Source of the DNA: Mitsuaria sp. GD03876
GTDB taxonomy: Bacteria; Pseudomonadota; Gammaproteobacteria; Burkholderiales; Burkholderiaceae_C
Assembly: GCF_029840635.1 (NCBI RefSeq)
Contig: NZ_JAOCCU010000036.1
Span: 1 to 64,000 of the forward strand
Direction of reading: 5' to 3'
Length of the DNA: 64,000 nt
The position numbers and the translations under genes were made by a program. Position 1 is the stretch's first letter; each line of letters opens with the position of its first letter. Below are positions 52,199 through 63,234 of the stretch, piece after piece. A model generated the notes under the pieces. That model was not told the DNA's origin, did not search any database, and saw only the letters and a list, made by a program, of their open reading frames with translations.

Positions 52199-53710
52199 AT
52201 GTTGATGCACCTGAAATCCCCCGAAGCCGCTGCCCGCTGGCTGCTGGAATGGACGCCGAGCGGCCAGCTGCGCACGGACAGCCGCGCCGTCGGCGCCGGC
52301 GACGCCTTCATCGCCTGGCCCGGCTATGCCAAGGACGCGCGGCAGTTCGTCGCCGGCGCGCTGGCCGCGGGCGCCGCGACCGCGCTGGTCGAGCACGCCG
52401 GCGCGGCCGAGCATGGCTTCACCGACGCGCGCATCGCCTCGCTGCCCGACCTGAAGGCCAATTGCGGCCGCATCGCCTCGGCCTTCTATGGCGAGCCCAG
52501 CCAGCGCCTGAGCGTGCTGGCGGTGACCGGCACGAACGGCAAGACCTCCAGCGCCTGGTGGATCGCGCAGGCGCTGACGCTGCTCGGATCGCGCTGCGGC
52601 GTGATCGGCACGCTGGGCGTCGGCCAGCCGCCGGTGCCGGGCGCGACGACGAACGCCTCGATCGAGGCCACCGGCCTGACCACGCCCGATCCGGTGCGCC
52701 TGCAGGAAGCGTTCAAGCGCATGGCCGACGACGGCTTCGGCGCGTGCGCGATCGAGGCCTCGTCGATCGGCATCGAGGAACACCGGCTGACCGGCACGAC
52801 GATCCGGGTCGCGCTGTTCACCAACTTCACGCAGGACCACCTCGACTACCACGGCGGCATGGACGCCTACTGGGTGGCCAAGCGCAAGCTGTTCGACTGG
52901 GACGGCCTGAAGGCCGCGGTCGTCAACATCGACGACGCGAAGGGCGCCGAGCTCGCCGCCGAACTGGCCGCGGCCGGCCGGCTCGACCTCTGGACCTACG
53001 GCCTGGACCGCGACGACGCGCGGCTGAGCGCGACCGACCTGCGCCATGACGCGCACGGCCTGGCCTTCACGCTGCGCGAGGGCGGCGCGTCGGTGGCGGT
53101 GCAGACCGGCCTGATCGGCGACTACAACGTGTCCAACCTGCTGGGCGTGATCGCCGGGCTGCGGGCGCTGGGCCATGGCCTGGAGGACATCGCGCGCGTC
53201 GCCGCGCTGGTCACGCCGGTGCCGGGCCGCATGCAGCGCGTGGGCAGCGGCCGCGAGCTGCCGCAGCTGGTCGTCGACTACGCCCACACGCCCGACGCGC
53301 TGGAGAAGGCGCTGGGCGCGCTGAAGCCGTTGGCGGCCGCGCGCGGCGGCGAGCTGCGCGTGGTCTTCGGCTGCGGCGGCGACCGCGACCCGGGCAAGCG
53401 CCCGCTGATGGGCGCGATCGCCGCGAAGCTCGCGGCGCATGTCGTGCTGACCAGCGACAACCCGCGCACCGAGGACCCGGCGAAGATCCTGGCCGACATC
53501 GAGGCCGGCCTGCCCGCCGGCGCCGCGCGCGAGGTCATCGCCGACCGCGCCGAGGCGATCGCCCGGGCCGTCGACCAGGCCGGCGCGCGCGACGTGGTGC
53601 TGGTCGCCGGCAAGGGCCACGAGGACTACCAGGAGATCCGCGGCGAGCGCCGCGCGTTCTCCGACGTGCAGGCGGCGCGTGCCGCGCTGATCGAGAGGGC
53701 GGGGCTGTGA
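52199..53710 (+). CDS. murE: UDP-MurNAc-tripeptide ligase MurE (meso-diaminopimelate adding)
   Basis: 503 residues. Mur ligase: N-terminal LRTDSRAVGAGDAFIAWPGY, the ATP loop VTGTNGKTSSAWWIAQAL near residue 115, IEASSIGIEEHRL, FTQDHLDYHG with the carbamylated-Lys region, and VFGCGGDRDPGKRPLMG. The specificity motif D-N-P-R is in TSDNPRTEDP, which is typical of enzymes that add meso-diaminopimelate. The GTGA junction with murF overlaps by 4 bases. Confidence 0.95.
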   Translation: MLMHLKSPEAAARWLLEWTPSGQLRTDSRAVGAGDAFIAWPGYAKDARQFVAGALAAGAATALVEHAGAAEHGFTDARIASLPDLKANCGRIASAFYGEPSQRLSVLAVTGTNGKTSSAWWIAQALTLLGSRCGVIGTLGVGQPPVPGATTNASIEATGLTTPDPVRLQEAFKRMADDGFGACAIEASSIGIEEHRLTGTTIRVALFTNFTQDHLDYHGGMDAYWVAKRKLFDWDGLKAAVVNIDDAKGAELAAELAAAGRLDLWTYGLDRDDARLSATDLRHDAHGLAFTLREGGASVAVQTGLIGDYNVSNLLGVIAGLRALGHGLEDIARVAALVTPVPGRMQRVGSGRELPQLVVDYAHTPDALEKALGALKPLAAARGGELRVVFGCGGDRDPGKRPLMGAIAAKLAAHVVLTSDNPRTEDPAKILADIEAGLPAGAAREVIADRAEAIARAVDQAGARDVVLVAGKGHEDYQEIRGERRAFSDVQAARAALIERAGL

Positions 53711-55197
53711 GCGACACCATCACGCCGTCGATCGCCGCGGGCGGGGCCGAGGCGCCGCTGATGACGCTCGGCCGCGCGCATGAACTGCTGCAGCCGCTGC
53801 TGCCGGCGGTCGCGCTGGTCGGCGATCCGGCGACGGTGCTGTCGCGCGTGCACACCGACACGCGCTCGCTGCGCGCGGGCGACCTGTTCGTCGCGCTGCG
53901 CGGCGATCGTTTCGACGCCAACGACTTCCTGGCCCAGGCCAAGGCGGCCGGCGCGGCCGCGGCGCTCGCCGAACGCGGCCTGGCCGAGGCCGGCCTGCCC
54001 GGTCTGCTGGTGCCGGACGCGAAGGCGGCGCTGGGCCTGCTGTCGCAGGCCTGGCGCGAGCGGCATCACCTGCCGGTGATCGCCGTGACCGGCAGCAACG
54101 GCAAGACCACGGTCACGCAGATGATCGCGGCCATCCTGCGCGCCTGGCTGGGCGAGGCCGCGATGCTGGCCACCGAAGGCAACTTCAACAACGAGATCGG
54201 CGTGCCGCTGACGCTGCTGCGCCTGCGCCAGGACGAGGCCGCCTGGCACCGCGCCGCGGTCGTCGAGCTCGGCATGAACCACCCCGGCGAGATCGCGCCG
54301 CTGGCCGCGATGACGCAGCCGACGGTGGCGCTGGTCAACAACGCGCAGCGCGAGCACCAGGAGTTCATGCACACCGTCGAGGCGGTGGCGCGCGAGAACG
54401 GCGCGGTGATCGGCGCGCTGGGCACGGCCGGCGTGGCGGTGTTCCCGGCCGAGGACCCCTGCGCGCCGGTGTGGCAGGAGCAGGCCGCCGGCCGCGCGAC
54501 GCTGAGCTTCGCGCTGCAGGGCCAGGCCGACGTGATGGGCCGCGCGCAATGGGTCGCGCCGACCGACGCGAGCGCCGCGCAGGGCGCCGCCGGCCACTGG
54601 GCGATCGAGATCCTGACGCCCGCGGGCGCGATCCCGGTCGCGCTGGCGATGGCCGGCCAGCACAACGTGCGCAACGCGCTGGCCGCCGCGGCCTGCACGC
54701 TGGCCGCCGGCGCGCCGCTGGCCGCGATCCGCGACGGCCTGCAGGCGTTCAAGGCGGTCAAGGGCCGCTCCGCGCTGCAGACGGCGGTGTGGCAGGGCCG
54801 CCGCGTCACGCTCATCGACGACAGCTACAACGCCAACCCCGACAGCGTCCGCGCCGCCATCGACGTGCTGGCCGAGCTGCCGGGCGCGTCCTGGCTGGTG
54901 CTGGGCGACATGGGCGAGGTCGGCGAGCAGGGCCCGGCCTTCCACCAGGAGGTCGGCGCGCACGCGGCCGACCAGGGCCTGTCGGCGCTGTGGACCGCCG
55001 GCGCCGCCGCCCGCGACGCCGCGTCCGCCTACGGCGCGGGCGCCCGCGCGTTCGACACCGTCGGCGAGCTGATCGCCGCGCTGAAGGACGCGCCGCAAGT
55101 GCAGAACATCCTGGTCAAGGGTTCGCGCTTCATGAAGATGGAACAGATCGTGGCCGCCTTGCTGTCCGGCGGCCCAGGAGACCCCCATGCTGCTTAG
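53707..55197 (+). CDS. murF: UDP-MurNAc-tripeptide:D-Ala-D-Ala ligase MurF
   Basis: 496 residues from GTG 53707. N-terminal [23 protein letters not shown] loop [18 protein letters not shown] near residue 133, [17 protein letters not shown], the H-x-G-E-I region [13 protein letters not shown], and [20 protein letters not shown] in the C-terminal domain. It completes the UDP-MurNAc-pentapeptide. The 3' end overlaps mraY by 11 bases. Confidence 0.95.
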   Translation: MSDTITPSIAAGGAEAPLMTLGRAHELLQPLLPAVALVGDPATVLSRVHTDTRSLRAGDLFVALRGDRFDANDFLAQAKAAGAAAALAERGLAEAGLPGLLVPDAKAALGLLSQAWRERHHLPVIAVTGSNGKTTVTQMIAAILRAWLGEAAMLATEGNFNNEIGVPLTLLRLRQDEAAWHRAAVVELGMNHPGEIAPLAAMTQPTVALVNNAQREHQEFMHTVEAVARENGAVIGALGTAGVAVFPAEDPCAPVWQEQAAGRATLSFALQGQADVMGRAQWVAPTDASAAQGAAGHWAIEILTPAGAIPVALAMAGQHNVRNALAAAACTLAAGAPLAAIRDGLQAFKAVKGRSALQTAVWQGRRVTLIDDSYNANPDSVRAAIDVLAELPGASWLVLGDMGEVGEQGPAFHQEVGAHAADQGLSALWTAGAAARDAASAYGAGARAFDTVGELIAALKDAPQVQNILVKGSRFMKMEQIVAALLSGGPGDPHAA

Positions 55198-56365
55198 TCT
55201 GGCCCAGTGGCTGCAGACCTATTTCCCTGAACTGGGGTTCCTGCGCGTCTTCCAGTACATCACCTTCCGCGCGGTGATGGCGGCGCTGACGGCGCTGCTG
55301 ATCGGCCTGGCCTTCGGCCCGTGGGTGATCCGCCGCCTGACCGAGCTCAAGATCGGCCAGCCGATCCGCGAGTACGGCGTGCAGCAGCACCTGGCCAAGA
55401 GCGGCACGCCCACGATGGGCGGCGTGCTGGTGCTGATCGGCATCGGCGTGTCGACGCTGCTGTGGTTCGACTGGTCCAACCGCTTCGTCTGGGTGGTGAT
55501 GCTGGTGACGATGGGCTTCGGCCTGATCGGCTGGGTCGACGACTACCGCAAGGTCGTCAACAAGGACCCCGAGGGCATGCGCTCGCGCGAGAAGTTCCTG
55601 TGGCAGTCGATCATCGGCCTGATCGCGGCGATCTACCTGGCCTTCAGCGTGTCGGAGACCAGCTTCCTGGGCGTGGTGCAGCTGTTCTTCCGCTGGGTCA
55701 CGAGCGGCTTCTCGACCGAGCTGCCGCCCAAGGCCGACCTGATGCTGCCGTTCTTCAAGTCGATCAGCTACCCGCTGGGCGTGTTCGGCTTCATCGGCCT
55801 GTCCTACCTGGTCATCGTCGGCACCAGCAACGCGGTGAACTTCACCGACGGCCTGGACGGGCTGGCGATCATGCCGGTGGTGATGGTGGGCTCGGCGCTG
55901 GGCGTCTTCGCCTACGTGACCGGCTCGTCGGTCTACAGCCGCTACCTGCTGTTCCCCTACATCCCGGGCGCGGGCGAGCTGCTGATCTTCTGCGCCGCGC
56001 TCGCGGGCGCGGGCCTCGCGTTCCTGTGGTTCAACGCGCATCCGGCGCAGGTGTTCATGGGCGACGTCGGCGCGCTGGCGCTGGGCGGCGGGCTGGGCAC
56101 GCTGGCGGTGATCACGCGCCAGGAGATCGTGCTGGGCATCATGGGCGGCGTGTTCGTCGCCGAGGTGCTGTCGGTGATGCTCCAGGTGACCTGGTTCAAG
56201 TACACGAAGAAGAAGTACGGCGAGGGCCGGCGCATCTTCAAGATGGCGCCGCTGCACCACCACTTCGAGAAGTCGGGCTGGAAGGAGACGCAGGTCGTCA
56301 TCCGGTTCTGGATCATCACGATGCTGCTGTGCCTGGTCGGCCTGGCCAGCCTGAAGCTGCGCTGA
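55187..56365 (+). CDS. mraY: Phospho-MurNAc-pentapeptide translocase MraY
   Basis: 392 residues, ten membrane helices. It transfers phospho-MurNAc-pentapeptide to undecaprenyl phosphate, giving lipid I. Motifs: [36 protein letters not shown] (the D-D pair), [37 protein letters not shown] and [20 protein letters not shown] (the H-H-H motif). The ATG 55187 has GGAG 10-13 bases upstream, inside murF. Confidence 0.96.
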   Translation: MLLSLAQWLQTYFPELGFLRVFQYITFRAVMAALTALLIGLAFGPWVIRRLTELKIGQPIREYGVQQHLAKSGTPTMGGVLVLIGIGVSTLLWFDWSNRFVWVVMLVTMGFGLIGWVDDYRKVVNKDPEGMRSREKFLWQSIIGLIAAIYLAFSVSETSFLGVVQLFFRWVTSGFSTELPPKADLMLPFFKSISYPLGVFGFIGLSYLVIVGTSNAVNFTDGLDGLAIMPVVMVGSALGVFAYVTGSSVYSRYLLFPYIPGAGELLIFCAALAGAGLAFLWFNAHPAQVFMGDVGALALGGGLGTLAVITRQEIVLGIMGGVFVAEVLSVMLQVTWFKYTKKKYGEGRRIFKMAPLHHHFEKSGWKETQVVIRFWIITMLLCLVGLASLKLR

Positions 56366-56381
56366 GCGGGACGCGACGACG

Positions 56382-58322
56382 ATGAGCTCCCTCCAGTTCC
56401 CCGCGCTCTACCAGGACCGGCACGCGCTCGTGCTCGGCCTGGGCGACTCCGGCCTGGCGATGGCGGCCTGGGCCGCGCGGCTGGGCGCGCGCGTGACCGT
56501 GTGGGACAGCCGCGAGCAGCCGCCGCAGCTCGCCGCGCTGCGCGAGCGCCTGCCCGACGCGGCCTTCGTGCATGGCGAGTTCGCGCCGGCGCTGCTGGAC
56601 ACGATCGACCACAGCTGGGTGCTGCTGAAGAGCCCCGGCCTGTCGCCGCTGGACGCGCGGCTGAAGCCGCTGCTGGCGCGGGCCGAGGAGATCGGCCTGC
56701 GCGTGCGCGGCGAGCTCGAGCTGTTCGCGCAGGCGCTGGCGGAGCTGAAGACGCTGTACCGCTATGAGCCGGGCGTGCTGGCGATCACCGGCACCAACGG
56801 CAAGACGACGACCACCAGCATGACCGCGCTGCTGGTCGAGCGCGCCGGCCGCCGCGTCGCGATGGCCGGCAACATCGGCCCGACGCTGCTGGGCACCTTG
56901 AGCGACGCGCTCGACAAGGAGCCGATGCCGCAGCCGAAGGACGAGGGTGTCGCCGACGCGGCGCTCGAGGTCGATCCCGCCGAGGAGGCGATCGTCGACC
57001 TGGCCGTCGAGGCGGTGGCTCCCACGGACGAACCGGGGGTCGAGTCCGCGATGGCGGCGGACGCCACCACGGACGCGGCGGCTTCGGTCGACGCGCCCGA
57101 GGCGGACACGCGGGAAGCGGCGACATCGAACGACGCCGAGCCGAACGCCGAGGTGCTGCTGGCGCCGGTCGACGAACCCGTCGTCGACGCGGCCGCGGCC
57201 GCCGACGAGCGCGGCGCGCTCGAGACCGTCGCCGAGCTGCTCGACGAGCAGCCGCTGCCGATCAAGCCCCCGCCGCCGAAGCCGGCCGAGTTCGAGGTCC
57301 TGCCGCAGGTCTGGGTGCTGGAGCTCTCCAGCTTCCAGCTCGACGGCGTCAAGGGCTTCGAGCCGAGCGCCGGCGCGGTGCTGAACATCACGCAGGACCA
57401 CCTGGACTGGCATGGCGACATGCCGGCCTACGCACGCGCCAAGGGCCGCGTCTTCGGCGAGCACGGCGTGCTGGTGATCAACCGCGACGACCCCGAGGTC
57501 GAGGCGCTGGTGCCCGCGCCGATCACCGTGAAGCAGGGCCGCGGCCGGCCCGCGAAGCAGGTCGAGCGCGAGGTCGTGCGCTTCGGCCTGGACGCGCCGC
57601 GCCGGCCGGGCGACTTCGGCCTGCTGGTCGAGAACGGCATGGCCTGGCTGGTCCGCGCCCGCGAGCAGGAAGCGGAACTCAAGGGCCTGAAGCGCCGCAA
57701 GGACGACGAGGAGGAGCTCCTCATCCAGCGCCTGATGCCGGCCGACGCGCTGCGCGTGCGCGGCCGCCACAACGCCGCGAACGCGCTGGCGGCGCTGGCG
57801 CTGGCCTCGTCGATCGGCTGCCCGCTGGCGCCGATGCTGCACGGCCTGCGCGAGTACCGCGGCGAGCCGCACCGCGTCGAGTTCGTCACCGCGATCAAGG
57901 GCGTCGACTTCTACGACGACTCCAAGGGCACCAACGTCGGCGCGACCGTCGCGGCGGTGATGGGCCTGGGCGCCGACCGCGCGCCGGCCAAGCTGGTGAT
58001 GATCCTGGGCGGCGACGGCAAGGGGCAGGACTTCTCCCCGCTGGCCACGCCGATCGCGCTGCATGCGCGCGCGGTCGCGCTGATCGGCCGCGACGCGCCG
58101 CAGATCGAGGCGGCGCTGCGGGACAGCGGCGTCGTGATGCACCGCCACGACTCGCTCGAGGCGGCGACGCACTGGGCGCTCGCGCAGGCGCAGTCCGGCG
58201 ACAGCGTGCTGCTGAGCCCCGCCTGCGCCAGCCTGGACATGTTCCGCAACTACGCCCATCGCGCCGAGGTGTTCATCGCCACCGTGCGCGAACTGGCCGA
58301 AGACGAGGGGCTGATCGGATGA
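56382..58322 (+). CDS. murD: UDP-MurNAc-L-Ala:D-Glu ligase MurD with a large acidic insertion
   Basis: 646 residues, against about 440-510 for most MurDs. N-terminal domain [20 protein letters not shown] and [14 protein letters not shown] loop [20 protein letters not shown] (residue 135 on); [10 protein letters not shown]. Residues about 177-306 are an inserted Ala/Asp/Glu/Pro-rich segment without secondary structure that I can predict, and the core resumes at [16 protein letters not shown] and [13 protein letters not shown] second smaller insert ([13 protein letters not shown]) precedes [16 protein letters not shown]. The C-terminal domain has [15 protein letters not shown]. The frame is unbroken across the insert. 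Overlaps ftsW by 4 bases. Confidence 0.93.
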   Translation: MSSLQFPALYQDRHALVLGLGDSGLAMAAWAARLGARVTVWDSREQPPQLAALRERLPDAAFVHGEFAPALLDTIDHSWVLLKSPGLSPLDARLKPLLARAEEIGLRVRGELELFAQALAELKTLYRYEPGVLAITGTNGKTTTTSMTALLVERAGRRVAMAGNIGPTLLGTLSDALDKEPMPQPKDEGVADAALEVDPAEEAIVDLAVEAVAPTDEPGVESAMAADATTDAAASVDAPEADTREAATSNDAEPNAEVLLAPVDEPVVDAAAAADERGALETVAELLDEQPLPIKPPPPKPAEFEVLPQVWVLELSSFQLDGVKGFEPSAGAVLNITQDHLDWHGDMPAYARAKGRVFGEHGVLVINRDDPEVEALVPAPITVKQGRGRPAKQVEREVVRFGLDAPRRPGDFGLLVENGMAWLVRAREQEAELKGLKRRKDDEEELLIQRLMPADALRVRGRHNAANALAALALASSIGCPLAPMLHGLREYRGEPHRVEFVTAIKGVDFYDDSKGTNVGATVAAVMGLGADRAPAKLVMILGGDGKGQDFSPLATPIALHARAVALIGRDAPQIEAALRDSGVVMHRHDSLEAATHWALAQAQSGDSVLLSPACASLDMFRNYAHRAEVFIATVRELAEDEGLIG

Positions 58323-59596
58323 GCGCCGCGTCGATCCTCGAGACCGTCGGCGAACGCGCCCGCGCGCTGTTCTCGCGCCGCCCGACCGCGGCCGCGGGCA
58401 ACGGCGGCGTCGACGTGCCGGTGCGCGACTGGGTGTCGACCTCGGCCGGCCAGCCCACGCGCATCCTGGGCTTCGACCTGACGCTGATCTGGGTCGTGCT
58501 GTCGCTGCTGGCGCTGGGCCTGCTGATGGTCTATTCGGCGTCGATCGCGCTGCCGGACAACCCCAAGTTCTCGAAGTACGCGCCGATGCACTTCTTCGTG
58601 CGCCAGAGCCTGTTCATCGGGATCGGCCTGCTGGCCGGCTGGATCACGGTGATGGTGCCGGTGAGCTTCTGGGAACGCCACGCGCCCAAGCTGTTCGTCA
58701 TCGCGCTGGCGCTGCTGATGATCGTGTTGATCCCGCACGTGGGCAAGGGCGTCAACGGCGCGCGCCGCTGGCTGCCGCTGGGCGTCATGAACTTCCAGCC
58801 CTCCGAGCTGGCCAAGCTGGCCATCGCGATGTACGCGGCCAACTACATGGTCCGCAAGATGGAGGTGAAGGAGAACTTCGTGCGCGCGGTGTGGCCGATG
58901 GCCGCCGCGCTGGCCTTCACCGGCATGCTGCTGCTGGCCGAGCCGGACATGGGCGCCTTCATGGTCATCGCGGCGATCGCGATGGGCATCCTGTTCCTGG
59001 GCGGCGTCAACGGCCGCATGTTCTTCCTCAGCGTGGCCGTGCTGATCGGCGCCTTCGTGCTGATGATCACCTTCAGCGATTTCCGGCGCGAGCGGATCTT
59101 CGCCTACCTCAATCCGTGGGACGAGAAGTACGCGCAGGGCAAGGCCTACCAGCTGACGCACTCGCTGATCGCCTTCGGCCGGGGCGAGTTCTTCGGCCAG
59201 GGCCTGGGCTCCAGCCTGGAGAAGCTGCACTACCTGCCCGAGGCCCACACCGACTTCCTGCTCGCCGTGATCGGCGAGGAGCTCGGCTTCATCGGCGTGG
59301 CGATCGTCATCTTTGCGTTCTTCTGGCTGTCGCGCCGGCTGTTCCACATCGGCCGCCAGGCGGTGGCGCTGGACCGGGTCTTCGCCGGCCTGTACGCGCA
59401 GGGCATCGGCATCTGGATGGGCGGCCAGGCCTTCATCAACATGGGCGTGAACCTCGGCGCGCTGCCGACCAAGGGCCTGACGCTGCCGCTGATGAGCTAT
59501 GGCGGCTCGGCCACCGTCCTCAACTGCGTGGCGCTGGCGATCTGCCTGCGGATCGACATCGAGAACAGACAACTGATGCGAGGGGGCCGGGCATGA
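58319..59596 (+). CDS. ftsW: Septal peptidoglycan polymerase FtsW
   Basis: 425 residues, SEDS family with ten membrane helices after a cytoplasmic leader of about 50 residues. Motifs: [60 protein letters not shown] with the catalytic Asp, [17 protein letters not shown] and [20 protein letters not shown]. It polymerises lipid II at the septum with FtsI. It overlaps murD and murG by 4 bases each. Confidence 0.95.
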   Translation: MSAASILETVGERARALFSRRPTAAAGNGGVDVPVRDWVSTSAGQPTRILGFDLTLIWVVLSLLALGLLMVYSASIALPDNPKFSKYAPMHFFVRQSLFIGIGLLAGWITVMVPVSFWERHAPKLFVIALALLMIVLIPHVGKGVNGARRWLPLGVMNFQPSELAKLAIAMYAANYMVRKMEVKENFVRAVWPMAAALAFTGMLLLAEPDMGAFMVIAAIAMGILFLGGVNGRMFFLSVAVLIGAFVLMITFSDFRRERIFAYLNPWDEKYAQGKAYQLTHSLIAFGRGEFFGQGLGSSLEKLHYLPEAHTDFLLAVIGEELGFIGVAIVIFAFFWLSRRLFHIGRQAVALDRVFAGLYAQGIGIWMGGQAFINMGVNLGALPTKGLTLPLMSYGGSATVLNCVALAICLRIDIENRQLMRGGRA

Positions 59597-60759
59597 GCAC
59601 CCGTCACCTCGTCGTGATGGCGGCCGGTACCGGCGGCCACGTGATTCCTGGACTGGCCGTGGCCGCCGAGATGCAGCGCCGCGGCTGGACCGTGTCCTGG
59701 CTCGGCACCGAGGCCGGCATGGAGAACAAGCTCGTGCCGCCGTCGGGCCTGCCGATGGACCGCCTGTCCTTCGCCGGCCTGCGCGGCAAGGGCCTGAAGC
59801 ATTCGCTGCTGGGGGTGGTGCGCCTGTTCAAGGCGCTGGCGCAAAGCGCGCATGTCTTCAGCGAGCGCAAGGCCGATGCCGTGCTCGGCATGGGCGGCTA
59901 CGTCTGCTTCCCCGGCGGCCTGGTCGCCTGGATGATGCGCCGCCCGCTGATGCTGGTGAACGCCGACGCCGCGCTGCTGCTGTCCAACAAGGCGCTGGCG
60001 CCGGTCGCCAGGAAGATCGCCTTCGGCTTCGACGGCCTGGCCGCCGCGCAGCAGAAGAAGAGCGTCGTCACCGGCAATCCGGTGCGCACCGAGATCGAGG
60101 ACCTGCCCGCGCCCGAACTGCGCTTCGCCGGCCGCAACGGCCCGCTGAAGGTGCTGATCGTCGGCGGCTCGCTGGGCGCGCGCGCGATCAACGACGTGCT
60201 GCCGCAGACGCTGGCGCTGTGGGACGAACACCAGCGCCCGCTGGTCACGCACCAGACCGGCGAGGCCAACTTCCCGCTGGTCCAGGCCGCCTATGCCAAG
60301 GCCGGCGTGCAAGCCGAGGTCGTGCCCTTCATCACGGACATGGCCGCGCGCCTGGCCGACGCCGACGTGGTGATCTGCCGCGCCGGCGCGGTCACCGTGT
60401 CCGAGCTGTGCGCCGCGGGCGTCGCCAGCATCCTGGTGCCGCTGGTGGTCAGCACGACCTCGCACCAGCGCGACAACGCGCAGTACATGGCGCAGCACGG
60501 GGCCGGCACGCACCTGCCGCAGGGCGAGCTGAGCGCGCAGGCGCTGTTCGACCTGCTGCAGCAGCCGCGCGAGTACTGGCTGGCGATGGCGTCCAAGGCG
60601 CGTTCGCTGGCGCGTCCGCGCGCCGCCTCGCGCGTCGCCGACGAGCTCGAAGCGCTGGTCGACGCGGTGGACGCGAAGTCCGGCGGCAATAGCAAGAGCA
60701 ACAAGGGCAACAAGGGCAGCGGCAGCGGCGCGGGCCTCGGCCCCGGAGGGCGCGCATGA
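59593..60759 (+). CDS. murG: Lipid II synthase MurG (UDP-GlcNAc transferase)
   Basis: 388 residues. GT28 glycosyltransferase: [20 protein letters not shown] (the G-T-G-G-H loop), [38 protein letters not shown], and [20 protein letters not shown] with the UDP-GlcNAc-binding Glu. It adds GlcNAc to lipid I on the inner membrane face. About 28 C-terminal residues ([20 protein letters not shown]) are a low-complexity Gly/Ser/Lys/Asn tail beyond the usual end. The final ATGA overlaps murC. Confidence 0.95.
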   Translation: MSTRHLVVMAAGTGGHVIPGLAVAAEMQRRGWTVSWLGTEAGMENKLVPPSGLPMDRLSFAGLRGKGLKHSLLGVVRLFKALAQSAHVFSERKADAVLGMGGYVCFPGGLVAWMMRRPLMLVNADAALLLSNKALAPVARKIAFGFDGLAAAQQKKSVVTGNPVRTEIEDLPAPELRFAGRNGPLKVLIVGGSLGARAINDVLPQTLALWDEHQRPLVTHQTGEANFPLVQAAYAKAGVQAEVVPFITDMAARLADADVVICRAGAVTVSELCAAGVASILVPLVVSTTSHQRDNAQYMAQHGAGTHLPQGELSAQALFDLLQQPREYWLAMASKARSLARPRAASRVADELEALVDAVDAKSGGNSKSNKGNKGSGSGAGLGPGGRA

Positions 60760-62195
60760 AACACGCCATCCAGCGCATCCATTTCACCGGCATCGGCGGC
60801 GCCGGCATGAGCGGCATCGCCGAACTGCTGGTCGCGCAGGGCTACCGCGTCAGCGGCTCCGACCAGGGCGAGGGCGACACCACGCGCCGGCTGCGCGCGC
60901 TCGGCGTGGACGTCAAGATCGGCCACGCGGCCGAGCACGTCGGCGACGCGCAGGTGCTGGTCAAGTCCAGCGCGATCAAGGCCGACAACCCCGAGCTGAT
61001 GGCCGCGCACCAGCACGGCATCCCGGTGCTGCTGCGCGCGCAGATGCTGGCCGAGCTGATGCGTCCGCGGCTGGGCATCGCCGTCGCCGGCACGCACGGC
61101 AAGACGACGACGACCTCGCTGCTGACCACGGTGATGCTGCAGGCGGGCCTGGACCCGAGCTACGCGATCGGCGGCCAGTTGCTGTCGGCCGGCGCCAACG
61201 CGGCGCTGGGCGGCGGGCTGCACATGGTGGTCGAGGCCGACGAGTCGGACGCCTCCTTCCTGCACCTGCTGCCGCAGCTGGCGATCGTCACCAACATCGA
61301 CGCCGACCACATGGACACCTACGGGCACGACATGGCCCGTCTGCGTCAGGCCTTCGTCGACTTCCTGCACCGGATGCCGTTCTGGGGCGCCGCGGTGCTG
61401 TGCGGCGACGACGCCGGCGTGCGCAGCATCGTGCCGATGGTCTCTCGCCAGGTGATCCTGTACGGGATGGACGCGGGCAACGCGGTGCGCGCGACCGACG
61501 TCGCGGCCGAGGCCGGCGGCGGCATGCGCTTCACCGCGCTGCGCCGCGACCGCGCGGACCGCGAACTGGCGCCGCTGAACGTGCTGCTGCGCCTGAACGG
61601 CCGGCACAACGTGCTCAACGCGCTGTCGGTGATCGCGATGGCGATGGAGCTCGGCATCGACGACGCCGCGCTGCTGCAGGCGCTGGCCAACTTCGGCGGC
61701 GTGGGCCGGCGCTTCCAGTCGTATGGCGAGCTGCCGGTCGCCTCGGAGGCGGCCGACGCGGGCGAGGCCGGCACCGTGCTGCTGATCGACGACTACGGCC
61801 ATCACCCGGTCGAGATGCAGGCGGTGCTGAACGCCGCGCGCGGCGCCTATCCGGGCCGCCGGCTGCTGCTGGCCTTCCAGCCGCACCGCTACACCCGCAC
61901 CCGCGACTGCTTCGACGAGTTCGCCGACGTGCTGGCCCAGGCCGACGGCGTGCTGCTGACCGAGATCTATGCCGCCAGCGAGTCCCCGCTGCCCGGCATC
62001 AGCGGCGAAAGCCTGGCGCGCGCGGTGACCGGCCGCGGCACCGCGGCCGGCTACGTCGCGGACTGGCAGGGACTGCCGCAGGCGATCGCCCACCAGGCGC
62101 GCGCCGGCGATGTGGTGATCGTGATGGGAGCCGGCTCGATCGCCGCCGTTCCCGCGCGCACCGTCGACCTTTTGACGAAGGGAGTCCGGACATGA
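60756..62195 (+). CDS. murC: UDP-MurNAc:L-alanine ligase MurC
   Basis: 479 residues. N-terminal [23 protein letters not shown] loop [20 protein letters not shown] near residue 110, [47 protein letters not shown], and [20 protein letters not shown] in the C-terminal domain. It adds the first L-Ala of the peptide stem. The start overlaps murG by 4 bases and the end overlaps ddl by 4 bases. Confidence 0.96.
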   Translation: MKHAIQRIHFTGIGGAGMSGIAELLVAQGYRVSGSDQGEGDTTRRLRALGVDVKIGHAAEHVGDAQVLVKSSAIKADNPELMAAHQHGIPVLLRAQMLAELMRPRLGIAVAGTHGKTTTTSLLTTVMLQAGLDPSYAIGGQLLSAGANAALGGGLHMVVEADESDASFLHLLPQLAIVTNIDADHMDTYGHDMARLRQAFVDFLHRMPFWGAAVLCGDDAGVRSIVPMVSRQVILYGMDAGNAVRATDVAAEAGGGMRFTALRRDRADRELAPLNVLLRLNGRHNVLNALSVIAMAMELGIDDAALLQALANFGGVGRRFQSYGELPVASEAADAGEAGTVLLIDDYGHHPVEMQAVLNAARGAYPGRRLLLAFQPHRYTRTRDCFDEFADVLAQADGVLLTEIYAASESPLPGISGESLARAVTGRGTAAGYVADWQGLPQAIAHQARAGDVVIVMGAGSIAAVPARTVDLLTKGVRT

Positions 62196-63199
62196 GCACG
62201 GACCTCAACCAAGCTTCCGCCCTGTCGCAACGCCTGGGCATCGACCGCATCGACGCGAAGGCGCTGGGCAAGGTCGCCGTGCTGTTCGGCGGCGACTCCG
62301 CCGAACGCGAGGTCTCGCTGATGTCGGGCAGCGGCGTGCTGGACGCGCTGCGCGCCGAAGGCGTGGACGCGCATGCGTTCGACCCGGCCGAGCGCAACCT
62401 GCTCGAGCTGAAGACCGAAGGGTTCCAGCGCGCGTTCATCGCGCTGCACGGCCGCCACGGCGAGGACGGCACGGTGCAGGGCGCGCTCGAGCTGATGGGC
62501 ATCCCGTACACCGGTTCCGGCGTGATGGCCTCGGCGATCGCGATGGACAAGATCACCACGAAGCGCGTCTGGCTGGCCGACCGGCTGTCGACGCCGCGCT
62601 GGGTCAGCCTCAGGCGCGGCGAGCTGCAGCGCGAGCGCGTGCGCACCGTGCCCGACGAGCTGGGCCTGCCGATCTTCGTCAAGCCACCGCACGAGGGCTC
62701 GTCCATCGGCGCGAGCAAGGTGATGGGCTACTCGGACATGCAGGCCGCGGTCGAACTGGCCGCGCAGTACGACGCCGAGGTGCTCTGCGAGGAATTCGTC
62801 GACGGCGCCGAGCTGACCTGCCCGGTACTGGGCGAGGGCGCCGACGCGATCGCGCTGCCGGTGATCGAGATCCGGGCCGTCGCCGGCAATTACGACTACC
62901 AGAACAAATACTTCACCGACACCACGCAGTACCTGGTCGGCGAGTTGCCGCCCGACGAGCAGGCCCGCGTGCAGGACCTGGTGTTGGCGGCCTACCGCTC
63001 GCTGGGCGCGCGCGGCTGGGGCCGCATCGACGTGATGCGCCGCAAGGCCGACGGCGAGCTGTTCCTGCTGGAGATCAACACCTCGCCGGGCATGACCTCC
63101 CATTCGCTGGTGCCGAAGGCGGCCGCCGCCGTCGGCATCTCCTACCCGAAGCTGTGCCTGTACCTGCTGTCGCAGGCACGCCTGGACAGCCAGGCCTGA
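62192..63199 (+). CDS. ddl: D-alanine-D-alanine ligase
   Basis: 335 residues; ATG 62192 overlaps the murC stop. ATP-grasp enzyme: [76 protein letters not shown], and the metal-binding [20 protein letters not shown]. It makes the D-Ala-D-Ala dipeptide for MurF. The N-terminal 28 residues before VAVLFGG are slightly longer than usual. Confidence 0.95.
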   Translation: MSTDLNQASALSQRLGIDRIDAKALGKVAVLFGGDSAEREVSLMSGSGVLDALRAEGVDAHAFDPAERNLLELKTEGFQRAFIALHGRHGEDGTVQGALELMGIPYTGSGVMASAIAMDKITTKRVWLADRLSTPRWVSLRRGELQRERVRTVPDELGLPIFVKPPHEGSSIGASKVMGYSDMQAAVELAAQYDAEVLCEEFVDGAELTCPVLGEGADAIALPVIEIRAVAGNYDYQNKYFTDTTQYLVGELPPDEQARVQDLVLAAYRSLGARGWGRIDVMRRKADGELFLLEINTSPGMTSHSLVPKAAAAVGISYPKLCLYLLSQARLDSQA

Positions 63200-63234
63200 A
63201 CCGGACCTGACAGGACCACCCCCCAGCCACCGCC

